The notes under the pieces are model-generated. The model searched no databases. It was not told where the DNA came from and was given only the letters and a program-made list of their open reading frames with translations. Of a stretch of 64,000 bases of DNA, positions 44,001 through 52,365 are shown piece by piece (within the stretch, counting starts at the first letter, position 1; every line of letters starts with the position of its first letter). The translations under genes were made by a program, and so were the position numbers. The stretch comes from Treponema vincentii (GTDB lineage: Bacteria > Spirochaetota > Spirochaetia > Treponematales > Treponemataceae). Where the stretch lies: NCBI RefSeq assembly GCF_018336815.1, contig NZ_CP050497.1, forward strand, positions 1,922,001-1,986,000. The letters run 5' to 3'.

Positions 44001-44148
44001 CAAACGCAAATAAATTTTCGCTGTCATCGTTATGAATGTGATACACTTCAAGTCCGGTTTCGCAATGCTGCGCAAGAATACCCTCCGCCTGCATTTCGTC
44101 AAGCGCTGTTTTTGAAATAATGTTAAACCCGTGGATTAGGTTATCCAT
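41059..44148 (-). CDS. M16C presequence-protease-like metallopeptidase (PreP/Cym1 type)
   Basis: 1029 residues, four M16 domains in one chain. The inverted zinc motif HxxEH is in SGVAHILEHSVLCGS near residue 63, with the third ligand Glu in LNEMRGAY near 160. The RxxxY-type C-terminal substrate-binding segment occurs in RVKGGAYGVSAY near 860. Two low-complexity Ala/Ser/Gly stretches, near 495-545 and at the C-terminus (VSGNNAVLSANTADGISGN), are not typical. Family members degrade 10-65 residue peptides. The ATG lies inside the end of fliG (13-base overlap) with GGAGATG upstream, so it is translated in the same operon. Confidence 0.9.
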   Translation of the reverse strand: MDNLIHGFNIISKTALDEMQAEGILAQHCETGLEVYHIHNDDSENLFAFAFMTPPENSSGVAHILEHSVLCGSKNYPLKDPFLILSKQSVKTFLNAMTFPDKTVYPASSILEKDYFNLMSVYGDAVFFPLLKRETFEQEGHRLERDEKGNPYFSGVVLNEMRGAYADFDSGVDRELRHSLLQGTVYAHDSGGFPPDIVKLSYEDFCAFHKKYYHPVNCKVFLYGNIETEKQLAFLQERFLRFFEPAEKPPLIPAITPYPTPRVFSATAPAGEGKNPDKLTVTMNWLLPESADIDRLMDCMFLEELLLGHDGAPLQKKLLDCPFAEDVYPYNGGQADLKNICFTLGLADIDKSAEGRFEAFILSGLEDIVRNGFEPQLIETALNSLDFYNREITRSGGPFSLVLMRRALRGWIHGFAPEASLRSIPAFQRLKQRLSQNPHYAQDLIRTLLLDNPHRTTVSVRPDIHFCENIDARLAQEAHQAAQSLGSVEHHSGSAEQTAVPLSGQETAAGINPEADAQAQNLIPHISKEELPPVEPPIPECLEYFGKVPVIIHEQPTNGITYMDIAVPVDSLSAEDYTYLTLYTSALSSMGTKTQSWDAVAAEFAYLTGGFSAVTFSAGRHRTSEAAVFFDNALRTEDVADRDWIFIRSKMLPEYIEPAVNRIFSYLSDISFADEKRLKDVFIQLKNDLDPLPSYSGHTLTALYAASAYSGSKRAENLWMGIPQLRFLRGQYAALEQKPAAIGELARKLEEIHRKLMRSGLIVKVCGTSADVGAIKKALTSHLPQFDFPHRSTGGFRTEAFEKPAALSAFPSAVQVGFAAQLLPVTFDETEYGAAIVYAQWLETGALWEAIRVKGGAYGVSAYPDSATALFTMTTYRDPTPLKSLRSIRDCIEKSIAAPLTDSELEALITGTYSTALQPRTPAQRSAAAFSRLLNGITHQARMQTIEGIISCTRERMNRLAEQLAAGVSGNNAVLSANTADGISGNITFPATTAGAISGGTAAVICSDAALRQTADSAGLPPLSIMPSI

Positions 44149-45198
44149 ACGTCATCTCCGTCCTTTCCGAATAAGAGTAGCTCGCCGTCTTCCCAGCTTT
44201 TCCGCAATTCCTGTAAAAAACGATTAGTAACTTCGCGGCATTCCCGCACGGAAACGGGGTTCGACGCCTGATCGTCAAGGATGAACTGCTGTCTGTTTTT
44301 AGAAATGTTATCGAGGATTTTTTTGACAAAGACTTCCGGTTTATAAGAAATCAATGCGGCAATTACTGAGCTTTCCATACCGGATAATTTTTTCTGTAAA
44401 AAGCGGTCGTCCGCAATGAGCACATCTTCAAAAGTAAAAAGCCGTTCGCGGATATTTTGTTCAAGTTCGGGATTGGCTTCTGCGATGTTCTGTAAAATAA
44501 ACTGTTCCGTTTCGGAATCGCTGCGCCGTAAAATCGCGGCAAGTACCGCGCGTCCGTCGATTGCTTCGGTAGCCGAGCCTGCCCGTATGCGGGTAAACTT
44601 TTCGCGCATCGAAGTGCTTACCGTCTGCAAAATTTCAGGACTGATGGTTTTAAGCCGCGCGAGACGGAGCACGATGTCTTTCTTTTCCGCATCGTTTAAG
44701 CCGGTAATATAGGCGGCCGCTATTTTCGGTTCCAGCTGAGAAAGCACGAGCGCCTGTGTTGCAGGCATTTCGTCTGCTAAGAGCCGCTTGAGCTTTTCTC
44801 CGTCGATACCATCCAAAAAATCGAACGGCCGTTCGGCAGCAGGCGGTATTGCCCGCTCGATAATCTCCCGCGCTTTTTTCCCCGCCGAAAGCCGCCGTCA
44901 GAATCCCTTGAGCGGTTTCCACGCCGCCGACGGAATTCTTCGCTTCGTTATAAAGCGCCGTAAATTCGCTTAAAATATAGGCGGCTTCGTCCTTATCGAC
45001 ATAGCGGATGGTCAACATTTCCGCTACTACTTTTTCGATTTGCTCGCGGGTGAGCTTTTGCAGTACCTTTGCCGCCTGCGCCTCTCCGATTAAATATAAA
45101 AACTTTGCAACGCGGCGGTATGGACTCTCTTTTTGATCACCCTCACGCGATACCTTTATTAATCCGCGCCGCTGTATCTCACTTTCCAGATCACTCAT
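44136..45198 (-). CDS. fliG: flagellar motor switch protein FliG (stand-alone paralogue), with +1 frameshift
   Basis: 353 residues from the ATG at 45198 (GGGAGA upstream), once one base is removed from the T6/C4 run at 44874-44883; LTAAFGG then joins AREIIERAIPPAAERPFDFLD. The N- and middle domains (VAKFLYLIGEAQAAKVLQKL, ERPFDFLDGIDG, LLADEMPATQALVLSQLEP) and the C-terminal torque domain (FEDVLIADDRFLQKKLSG) are present. Spirochaetes usually have two FliGs; one is in the fliF-fliH operon, the other stands alone. This one has no flagellar neighbours and overlaps the M16 protease gene, fitting the FliG1 type. The shift may be a sequence error. Confidence 0.87.
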
Positions 45199-45408
45199 AC
45201 TGTCTCCCAATATAATGGAAAAACAGCCGAGTATCAACACACTGCATTTTGCTGACGTTATACTTGACCTCATATTACGAACTTATTATCCTAAATACCT
45301 CGAAAAATATGGCAACCGTAAGACAGTGATTCTATAAGATGCCGCACATAAAAAAACGGAATACACCATATTTTTCGTAACGGTATTCAACCTTCTTATG
45401 TTTACTGG

Positions 45409-45607
45409 GCATCTCTAAAAACTCGGTTAGCTTTTTAGAGATGCCCGACGAGTTTCAGTTTAAGTCTTTATATTGTAATGATTTAAACTGAAACATCGCA
45501 AATTAAGTCTAAGGAAAACCTCTAAAAACTGATTCGCAGTCCGCAAGGCGGACAAGTTAATGAATTTCCTTACAGAACAAGCCGATAGGCTTGCAGTTTT
45601 TAGAGGT
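45409..45607. repeat. CTCTAAAAA-type palindromes upstream of the secreted-protein gene
   Basis: A hairpin with 15-base arms (GGGCATCTCTAAAAA and TTTTTAGAGATGCCC, about 45409-45450) and a wider inverted repeat (ACCTCTAAAAACTG at 45519 onward, CAGTTTTTAGAGGT near 45592) fill the gap. Between them are TTTCAGTTTAA/TTAAACTGAAA arms. Related palindromes occur at 21540-21590 and 58962-59035, with arm sequence changed in register. The 45199-45408 part shows no gene. Confidence 0.65.
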
Positions 45608-45639
45608 TCCCTACAATAGTTAACCACGGAGGAGATAAT

Positions 45640-46134
45640 ATGACAAAAAACAGTATCGCAGCAGGACTACTGCTCGTTATTTTCACGATGACCGGATTGT
45701 ACGCACAGGCGCAAACGCCTCAGGTAAAACCGATTTTAACTGAAAAAGCTGTGAAAGGATTTATCAAAAATCATAATAAGCTGCTTGAAGAGCTCAATAC
45801 CTTTCAATATGATGAGAATTCTACGGAGGCTCAATGGTTCGAAGCCTTCAGGGATGCGCTTGAAGAAGATACTCATCAAGCGGCAGCTTTTCTTAAAAAG
45901 AATCCGGCACCGAAAAAATTGCAAGCGCTTTTTCGGAAGTACGGCCTTGATGGAAAAACAGGACTATTGCAAATTATGGTAATTGTATATACCGCATTAA
46001 GCATCGAATACGGAGATTCTGATATTCCTTTTAACATACATCCGGACGACTTGAAACTCGTGCAAAAATACCGGGCAGAAGTATCTGAATTACTCAAACC
46101 GATACCTATTGAAACGGAAAACAATAGTAAATAG
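45640..46134 (+). CDS. small secreted protein of a lipoprotein-transport operon
   Basis: 164 residues with an N-terminal signal peptide (GLLLVIFTMTGLYAQAQT, cleavage near residue 24), then a helical, charged domain rich in Lys and Glu (AVKGFIKNHNKLLEELNTF, LQALFRKYGLDGKTG). I do not recognise a family. GGAGGAG precedes the ATG. The gene is the first of five same-strand genes with short gaps: this protein, an ATPase, two FtsX-type permeases and a LolA-like protein. It is likely periplasmic and part of the same envelope-transport system. Confidence 0.8.
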   Translation: MTKNSIAAGLLLVIFTMTGLYAQAQTPQVKPILTEKAVKGFIKNHNKLLEELNTFQYDENSTEAQWFEAFRDALEEDTHQAAAFLKKNPAPKKLQALFRKYGLDGKTGLLQIMVIVYTALSIEYGDSDIPFNIHPDDLKLVQKYRAEVSELLKPIPIETENNSK

Positions 46135-46184
46135 CTCATCATAATATCACTCACAACATTGTCTATTTATTTAGGAGATTATAT

Positions 46185-46937
46185 ATGACCATTGTACAAG
46201 TTAAGAATTTGCGCAAAACCTATCCCTTAGGGAAGGTTTTGGTAGAAGCGGTAAAAGGAATTAACTTTTCTATCGACAGCGGAGAGTTTGTTTCCATTTC
46301 GGGACCATCAGGCTCGGGGAAATCCACTACGCTAAATATGATTGGACTGATCGACACCCCGACCTCCGGTGAGCTTATTATAAACGGAGAAACAATTTAT
46401 GAAGAAAAAGACTTTGCATCTCTTTCCAAACGGAAAAACAAGGGATTAAAAATTCCACCGAAGCTCGATAAGCGGATCACTCAGCTGCGCCATGAATATC
46501 TGGGATTTATCTTTCAGTCCTTTAACTTGATTCCTGTTTTGGACGTATACGAAAACATCGAGTTTCCGCTCTTGTTCGGTAAGGCCAAGGAAAGCAAAGA
46601 AAAGAGCAAGGAATGGATTGAACACCTCATCGAAAAAGTCGGATTAAGCGAATGGACGCACCATAAATCGAACGAACTTTCAGGTGGTCAGCGGCAGCGT
46701 GTTGCTATTGCCCGTGCCTTGGTTACAAAACCTGCATTGGTGCTTGCGGACGAACCCACTGCAAACCTCGATTCAAAAACCGGCGATCAAATCCTCAGTC
46801 TGATGAAAGACATGAGCCGTGAATTTAACACGACCTTTATCTTCTCCACCCATGATGCAAAAATCGTCAATATGACCGACCACCGTATCAAAATCTTAGA
46901 CGGAAACGTTGTCGAGGACACGAAGGTTAATGCATAA
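46185..46937 (+). CDS. ABC transporter ATPase (LolD/MacB type)
   Basis: 250 residues. Walker A GPSGSGKST, Q-loop FIFQSFNLIPVLDVYENIEFPLL, signature LSGGQRQRVAIARAL, Walker B ALVLADEPTANLD and H-loop FSTHDA are all intact. Compared with LolD it has an insertion near residues 75-105 (FASLSKRKNKGLKIPPKLDK). It energises the two following permeases, probably to move lipoproteins or another envelope substrate from the inner membrane. AGGAGA precedes the ATG. Confidence 0.92.
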   Translation: MTIVQVKNLRKTYPLGKVLVEAVKGINFSIDSGEFVSISGPSGSGKSTTLNMIGLIDTPTSGELIINGETIYEEKDFASLSKRKNKGLKIPPKLDKRITQLRHEYLGFIFQSFNLIPVLDVYENIEFPLLFGKAKESKEKSKEWIEHLIEKVGLSEWTHHKSNELSGGQRQRVAIARALVTKPALVLADEPTANLDSKTGDQILSLMKDMSREFNTTFIFSTHDAKIVNMTDHRIKILDGNVVEDTKVNA

Positions 46938-46977
46938 TTACGAATTTTTAATTATGAATTAAATTGAAGAGGATGCA

Positions 46978-48511
46978 ATGAATAAAACGATTTTTAAGTT
47001 GGCGTTAAAAAATCTTTTTTCGCATAAGACAAAGACGCTGATTATTATGATTTTGATCGGACTCGGCAGCTTTTTGGTGGTGCTGGGACTCGGTGTACTG
47101 AACTTCGCGGAGCAGCAGACAAAGAACGTATGCGAAAGCGATTTCTGCGGAGATATTTTTATCACCGGTAAGCCGACGGATAAAGACGTGTACGTTACAC
47201 TTGCCGGAGCCTTTAAGAAGGTGAATACGGGAAAGCTGCCGACGATGCCGTATTTATCGAAGCTCGAAAAAATAGAGGCAAAATTACATGATATGCCGGA
47301 AACAGCTGTGTATACGCGGGGGATTGTTACCGGTTACGGTATGCTTAAACCTGCCGATCTTTCCGACACGTGGGAACCTAAGGGTGAGAACTTTTCGTAT
47401 ATGCCGTATGCGGTTACGCTCGGTATCGAACCTTCTTCGTATAAAAAAACATTTGAGACGATTAAGGTGTATGAAGGCGCATTTCCCGATTCGGACAGCG
47501 CGGAGTTTATTATGCTGCCTGAGAAAATAAAAGAAAAGTACGAAAAATACTATGAACGGGAACTACATGTCGGCGACGAAGTGGTGGTGATGAGCTTCGG
47601 TGAAAAAGCAAAGCTGCGAAAAGTACGGGTAAGTGGCTTTTTTACGTTCGCGCATCCTGACACTGCGGTACAGTCCATCCTCTATGCGGACATCAACAGT
47701 GCACGTATGCTTGCCGGCGTAACGATGGGTGCGCGTACCGTTACGGAAATTCCGAAAAATATCGATTTAAGTTTGTCGGAAAAATCGGAAGACGAACTGT
47801 TTTCGGAGGATACCGTTGGAATCACCGAACAGGCGGAACGGGTTACCGAAAAAAGACAAACCGCTGCCGACGTGGAAGGTATTTTAGGCAGTACCGAGCT
47901 GCGCAATCAGCTCAATATGGCGGATACCGATGCGTGGCACTTTACGGCGGTAAAGCTGAAGGATTCCCGCAAAACAGCGCAGACGATTGCGGATTTGAAT
48001 AAATGGTTTGAAGAAGAGGGACTTTTAGCGCAGGCACTCCCGTGGGATAAAGCGATGTCGCAATTTGCGGCCGCGATTAAGATAACCCAAGTATTAATGA
48101 TAGTGGTGTTGGTATTATTGGCGGTTGTCGTACTTGTCGTCATTATGAATACACTCGTTGTTTCCATTATGGAGCGAACAGCAGAAATCGGTATGATGCG
48201 GGCAATCGGTGCAAAGAAGTCATTTGTCAGGCGACTTTTTTTATACGGAATCGTTTTTGCTGTCGTTTATCGGGGCAGCCTGCGGTATTGTCTTGGCGGT
48301 TATCGCCGGTCTTATCTTTAACGCCTTAGGAATCCGTTTTTCAAATGATACCGTTGCAACGCTGTTCGGCGGCTATAAGCTGCAAACAGCCGTATCCTTT
48401 ACTGCAATAGTGAGCACGCTCAACGCAATGCTTGCAGCCGGTCTTATCGCAAACTGGTATCCGGTGCGTATGGCACTCAAGATCAGCCCGTTGGAAGCTC
48501 TCAACAAGTAA
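46978..48511 (+). CDS. FtsX/LolCE-type ABC permease 1, with +1 frameshift in a T7 run
   Basis: 510 residues once one T is removed from 48236-48242 (SFVRRLF then joins YTESFLLSFIGAACGIVLAV). Architecture: transmembrane helix 1 (about 18-40), a large periplasmic MacB-like domain, then three helices at the end (VLMIVVLVLLAVVVLVVIMNT, LLSFIGAACGIVLAVIAGL and a final one before NWYPVRMALKISPLEALNK). The EIGMMRAIGAKK motif and the closing P-EALNK are typical of the FtsX family. Its partner is the next gene. Confidence 0.87.
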
Positions 48512-48531
48512 AGCATTGTTAAGGAAAGATT

Positions 48532-49866
48532 ATGAATATATTAAAGATTGCATTTCGGAATTTAAATAGACAAAAACGGCGCAGTGCGCTGCTAGTAATC
48601 GCAATTGTATTTGCGTTTTTGATTGTAACACTGATCGACGGACTGTCGGCAGGCGCCCGTAAAAGCTTGGAATATCAGATTGCAAAGATCATCGGCGGGC
48701 ATGTCTATGTAACCGGGGCAGAGAAGGCAGCGGATAAGACAGAAGATGATAAGGCGAATGAATACCTTCCTCCCGAAAGCGTTGAGCTTGTGCATAGAAT
48801 CATCAAAGAAGAAAAAATTGATGCATTGTATACAACCGTGCGTGCACAGCGTTACGGCACGCTGATTTTTGCCGGAAATCAGTTGACGGCTAAAATTGCA
48901 GGCTGCAAATTCGATGAGGAAGAAGCCTTACGCAACAGTTTTGCGTTTAAAGAAGGTGGATGGGAGAATGTAACCATAGAAAACGCTCTTTTTATCCCTC
49001 AAAAAACCGCCGAAGCGCTGAATGTCGCTTTGAATGATGTGATCCTCTACGAAACGACAACATTGAGCGGGCAGGCAACGGTTGCGGAATTTCAAATAGC
49101 GGGCATTTATCAAGATCAAAGTCAGTTTGATCAAATACAGTTTTATGCGAACTTCGATTATCTCAATAAAATTGCCGAAATTCCCGAAGGGTGTGTTGCT
49201 CTGTTCGGTATTTTCTTGAAAGATGAAAACCAGCAAGATGCTGTTGCGTCCATTTTTGAAAAGCGCCTTGCCGAATACGGTCCCATTACCAGCCGTGAAC
49301 TGGCGGCGCAGTTTAACCCAACCTCTCCCGGGCAGGAACTGCTGCGGCAGTTGAATGAAGGAAAGTGGGACGGAACAAAATACGCCGTTATGACCTTCTA
49401 CGATTTTGCGCCGCAGATGGTAACGCTTTCACAGACGATACAGTGGGTCAGTCTCGGTGTGCTGTTGGTATTGCTGCTCGTTACGATGATCGGTATTTCC
49501 AATACGTTCAGGATGGTGGTACATGAGCGGAAGGGGGAAATCGGCACCATGCGTTCTTGCGGTGTCAGCAGAGGGAAGGTGAGCCTTTTATTTCTTGCGG
49601 AGGCAGGCTTTCTTTCGGTTATCGGCGCCGCAGCGGGCTTTGTGCTTGCACTGCTCGTTATGCAGATTATCAGCTTTATCCCCATATCGATTGACTCAGT
49701 ATTCAGTATGCTCACCACAAACGGGCATTTCTTGTGGATATTGTCGCCGACTGTTATCTGTCTGAAATTCTTACTGACCGCGTGTCTGGCAATTCTTGCA
49801 GCACTTGGCCCTGCAATCCGTGCAGCCAACATGATCCCTGCGGAAGCGCTGCGGTCGAGCAAGTAA
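48532..49866 (+). CDS. FtsX/LolCE-type ABC permease 2
   Basis: 444 residues, intact. One helix near the start (SALLVIAIVFAFLIVTLIDG), a periplasmic domain (about 45-285), then three helices (VSLGVLLVLLLVTMIGISN, GFLSVIGAAAGFVLALLVMQ, and a last one before MIPAEALRSSK). The motif KGEIGTMRSCGVSRGKV matches the family coupling region. It forms a heterodimer with the preceding permease and the ATPase two genes upstream. It starts 20 bases after the previous stop. Confidence 0.9.
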   Translation: MNILKIAFRNLNRQKRRSALLVIAIVFAFLIVTLIDGLSAGARKSLEYQIAKIIGGHVYVTGAEKAADKTEDDKANEYLPPESVELVHRIIKEEKIDALYTTVRAQRYGTLIFAGNQLTAKIAGCKFDEEEALRNSFAFKEGGWENVTIENALFIPQKTAEALNVALNDVILYETTTLSGQATVAEFQIAGIYQDQSQFDQIQFYANFDYLNKIAEIPEGCVALFGIFLKDENQQDAVASIFEKRLAEYGPITSRELAAQFNPTSPGQELLRQLNEGKWDGTKYAVMTFYDFAPQMVTLSQTIQWVSLGVLLVLLLVTMIGISNTFRMVVHERKGEIGTMRSCGVSRGKVSLLFLAEAGFLSVIGAAAGFVLALLVMQIISFIPISIDSVFSMLTTNGHFLWILSPTVICLKFLLTACLAILAALGPAIRAANMIPAEALRSSK

Positions 49867-49935
49867 TCAGGATATAATGAAGGTTCCCTATGATTTAAAC
49901 AGAAAAACGCATCTCGAATTTATTAAGAGGAGAAT

Positions 49936-50718
49936 ATGATGAACTACAAAATGATGATAAAAAAACATGCCGCAGTGTTTTTTGCTGCGGTCTTATGTGT
50001 ACTGCCGCTCTCGCTTTCAGCGCAAATACCAAGCACGGAAGAGATGTACGGTATTTTGGAAAAGCAGTACTCAGCGGGTAACTTTGATAAAGACATAACC
50101 TGTACGCTTTCGCTCATTATCGAAAAACCGAATGAGCCAAAATCCGCTCATCAGTTTAAACTGTTCCGGCGCGATACAAAAGATCAAACGACGCTTGTAC
50201 AGCTTGCGCCTGAAGCGGATAAGGGAACAGGCTACATGCAGGAAAAGAATAATCTCTGGGTGTATGATCCTACCTCACATCAATTTACACACTCGTCGCT
50301 TAAGCGTGCAATTGGAGATTCCGACGCAAGCGTTTCTGATGTAAAGAAGCGGTCGGAGTTTAGACGGACGTATGAAATTATGGATATAGGAGAAGCGAAG
50401 CTCGGTAAATTTGAGGTCTATACAGTAATGCTGAAAGCGTTGCTCTCCGATGCGCGGTATGCACAAGAAAAATACTACGTGCGCAAAACCGATCCTCTTA
50501 TCTTAAAAATCGAAAGCTACGGCTCAAGCGGACGCCTCATGCGCACGACGCTGATCCCGAAATATGTCAAAATCGGTAATTATAACTGGGCTGCTCAATC
50601 CATCTATATTAACGAAATCAACAAGGGCGAAAAAACCACGCAGATACTCTCCGATTTTGACACCTCTGCAATTCCGGATGTGGTGTTTACGAAGGCCTAT
50701 CTTGAAAAGATCAATTAA
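49936..50718 (+). CDS. outer-membrane lipoprotein-sorting (LolA-like) protein
   Basis: 260 residues. A signal peptide (AAVLCVLPLSLSAQ, cleavage near residue 32) precedes a LolA-like half-barrel domain (DFDTSAIPDVVFTKAYLEKIN at the end; TLVQLAPEADKGTGYMQEKNNLWVYDPTSHQFTHSS, typical of the LolA_like/DUF4292-related group). Such periplasmic carriers shuttle lipoproteins or other hydrophobic cargo. The operon context with a LolD-type ATPase and two permeases supports this. AGGAG precedes the ATG. A 123-bp repeat element begins at the base after the stop codon. Confidence 0.87.
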   Translation: MMNYKMMIKKHAAVFFAAVLCVLPLSLSAQIPSTEEMYGILEKQYSAGNFDKDITCTLSLIIEKPNEPKSAHQFKLFRRDTKDQTTLVQLAPEADKGTGYMQEKNNLWVYDPTSHQFTHSSLKRAIGDSDASVSDVKKRSEFRRTYEIMDIGEAKLGKFEVYTVMLKALLSDARYAQEKYYVRKTDPLILKIESYGSSGRLMRTTLIPKYVKIGNYNWAAQSIYINEINKGEKTTQILSDFDTSAIPDVVFTKAYLEKIN

Positions 50719-50841
50719 CTTTTGCAAATATACGACGCATCTACTGCGTTGCTGCGCAAAAATAAATGCTCAACGTACAGCAAGTACGTCTCCGCTTTAT
50801 TTTTGCTCGCGCCTTGTATCCGGTACCACTATTTCCAAACG
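50719..50841 (+). repeat. 123-bp CTTTTGCAAATA element, copy e
   Basis: Ends CTTTTGCAAATA (50719-50730) and TATTTCCAAACG (50830-50841), diverged. Inner arms GCAAAAATAAA/TTTATTTTTGC and GTAC-AGCAA-GTAC centre. It starts directly after the LolA-like gene. Pieces of a further copy lie at 50951-50985 and 51090-51140. Confidence 0.75.
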
Positions 50842-50856
50842 CGCTGGAGGGGCAGA

Positions 50857-51349
50857 ACCGCCACGGATGGCGGGGGAGTAAATCAGTAACGAGTTTAGAC
50901 GTAAGGCTAAACTCGTAGCCACAGAATGTACAGGACGTACATTCTGTGGCGTGCCTCCGCTTTATTTCGGCTAGGCTCCTAGCAATTTCAGAACGGACAA
51001 GGATGTCCGTGGTTATAAACAGTAGCGAGATTTGTGTTATGCACAAATCTCGTCGTTGAGAAGCGTACAAGGATGTACGATTCTCAACAGGCTATTTGCA
51101 AAAGCGCTGGAGAGGTACATCTACTTCGTTACTGCGCACAAATTAATCCTCAACGTATCAAAACTGCCAAGGAGGGCAGTGGTTCTACTCAGTAGTAAGT
51201 TTTTCGTTAGAAAAACTTATCGTTGACCAGTGTACACGGACGTACACTGGTCAACAGCGCCACGGACGGCGGTGGTTCCCAGCAATAGCGATATTTTGGC
51301 TTTGCCAAAATTCGCGTTCAAAAATTGACAAGGAGGTCAATTTTTGAAC
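50857..51349 (+). repeat. cluster of four hairpin-trio units
   Basis: Unit 1: C 50857-50873, B 50891-50914, A 50918-50950 (GCCACAGAATGTAC stem, loop AGGAC). Unit 2: C 50993-51010 (ACGGAC/GTCCGT), B about 51025-51050, A 51055-51088 (one mismatch). Unit 3: C 51163-51180 (ACTGCC, loop AAGGAG), B 51195-51219, A 51222-51255 (GTTGACCAGTGTAC stem). Unit 4: C 51257-51272, B 51293-51311 (ATTTTGGC), A 51316-51349 (GTTCAAAAATTGAC stem, loop AAGGAG). A degenerate C and B follow to about 51392. No gene is seen. Confidence 0.82.
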
Positions 51350-51392
51350 TTGCCAAGTACAGCGGTGGTATTAAACAGTCGCAAGTTTTTCG

Positions 51393-51983
51393 CTAGATAC
51401 CACTTGTTCTCAGAAAACTCAAATACTGTTGATCTTTCTCATAAACAAAACATTTCACTCTATCCAAATTTTTTATATGCATCGGTTTTTGAACGGGATA
51501 GCGTCGTGCAAGTATGCTCAACATTGTCCGCATCTGAAATCCGTGTCCTACAATCACCATATTTTTATTTTCTATAAATATAGACATCAATGCTTCGATT
51601 TCATGCTCGACTTTCTGCTTTGTTCTTTCCTGCCGCGGATTGTTACAAAACCACTGCACTCGTCCCCAGAATAGCCATCGCCATAGAGAAAGCGGCTTAT
51701 CAGAATCTCGATACGAATAAATCGGTATTTCCGAAAGCTCCGGCAATTGTATCGGTGTTTTATCAGGAAAGAGCTGTGCCGCCGTGTCAATGCTTCTTTT
51801 TAACGTACTCGTATAAAGTTCAAAATGCTCCGGTAATCCATCTCTGATAGACCGAAGCTGAGAATCTCGTATCTGTTCTATTGGTGCTTTATCATACTCA
51901 GCCTGCGCCTTAGCAAAGCCCTCAGCCGTATATTTCTTTTCCCAATTAAAAAGCACGTGTGCATGTCGTATCAAAATAAGCAT
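51393..51983 (-). CDS. histidine-phosphatase (phosphoglycerate-mutase-like) protein
   Basis: 196 residues from the ATG at 51983, an alternative being 52001. The catalytic motif is LIRHAHV (RHG type with Ala), followed by TSTLKRSIDTA, and the second catalytic His is in MVIVGHGFQMRTML. The family dephosphorylates sugar phosphates, nucleotides or proteins through a phospho-His intermediate. The substrate is unknown. The 3' end lies next to the hairpin cluster, and the last codons may derive from it. No operon partner. Confidence 0.83.
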   Translation of the reverse strand: MLILIRHAHVLFNWEKKYTAEGFAKAQAEYDKAPIEQIRDSQLRSIRDGLPEHFELYTSTLKRSIDTAAQLFPDKTPIQLPELSEIPIYSYRDSDKPLSLWRWLFWGRVQWFCNNPRQERTKQKVEHEIEALMSIFIENKNMVIVGHGFQMRTMLSILARRYPVQKPMHIKNLDRVKCFVYEKDQQYLSFLRTSGI

Positions 51984-52001
51984 TATGGCGCATAACCTCA
52001 T

Positions 52002-52365
52002 ATGTTCCCGCTACAGTGTGCTTTGTGTGTGTTGAGGATTAATCTTTGTGCAGCACTACCGGAGATAGTCAGTGTAACAGAATAAGCTCTGTTAGAATCT
52101 ATTAGAACGAGATAATAATGGTATGAAAAAGAGTGTAAAAAGTCAATGATAGATAACAGGACATATCTAAAAAATGATTTGCAGTATTTTATATGAGGAA
52201 AAGGAACAGGTCGTCCAACTGATACGGCATGTTGTTTAATCAATATGCTGAAAAATCAAACATTTGAAACACTGCCTTTTGTAAAAAATAGCAACTGCTT
52301 AATCAACAGAATCGCTACTGTACCGCCAATGTTGTACAATGAATGATGGGATACACAGTTCTTAA
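52002..52365. other. intergenic region, nothing recognised
   Basis: AT-rich sequence between the phosphatase start and the CPBP protease 3' end. No credible ORF, tRNA, repeat-family member or strong terminator was found by eye. Confidence 0.5.
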
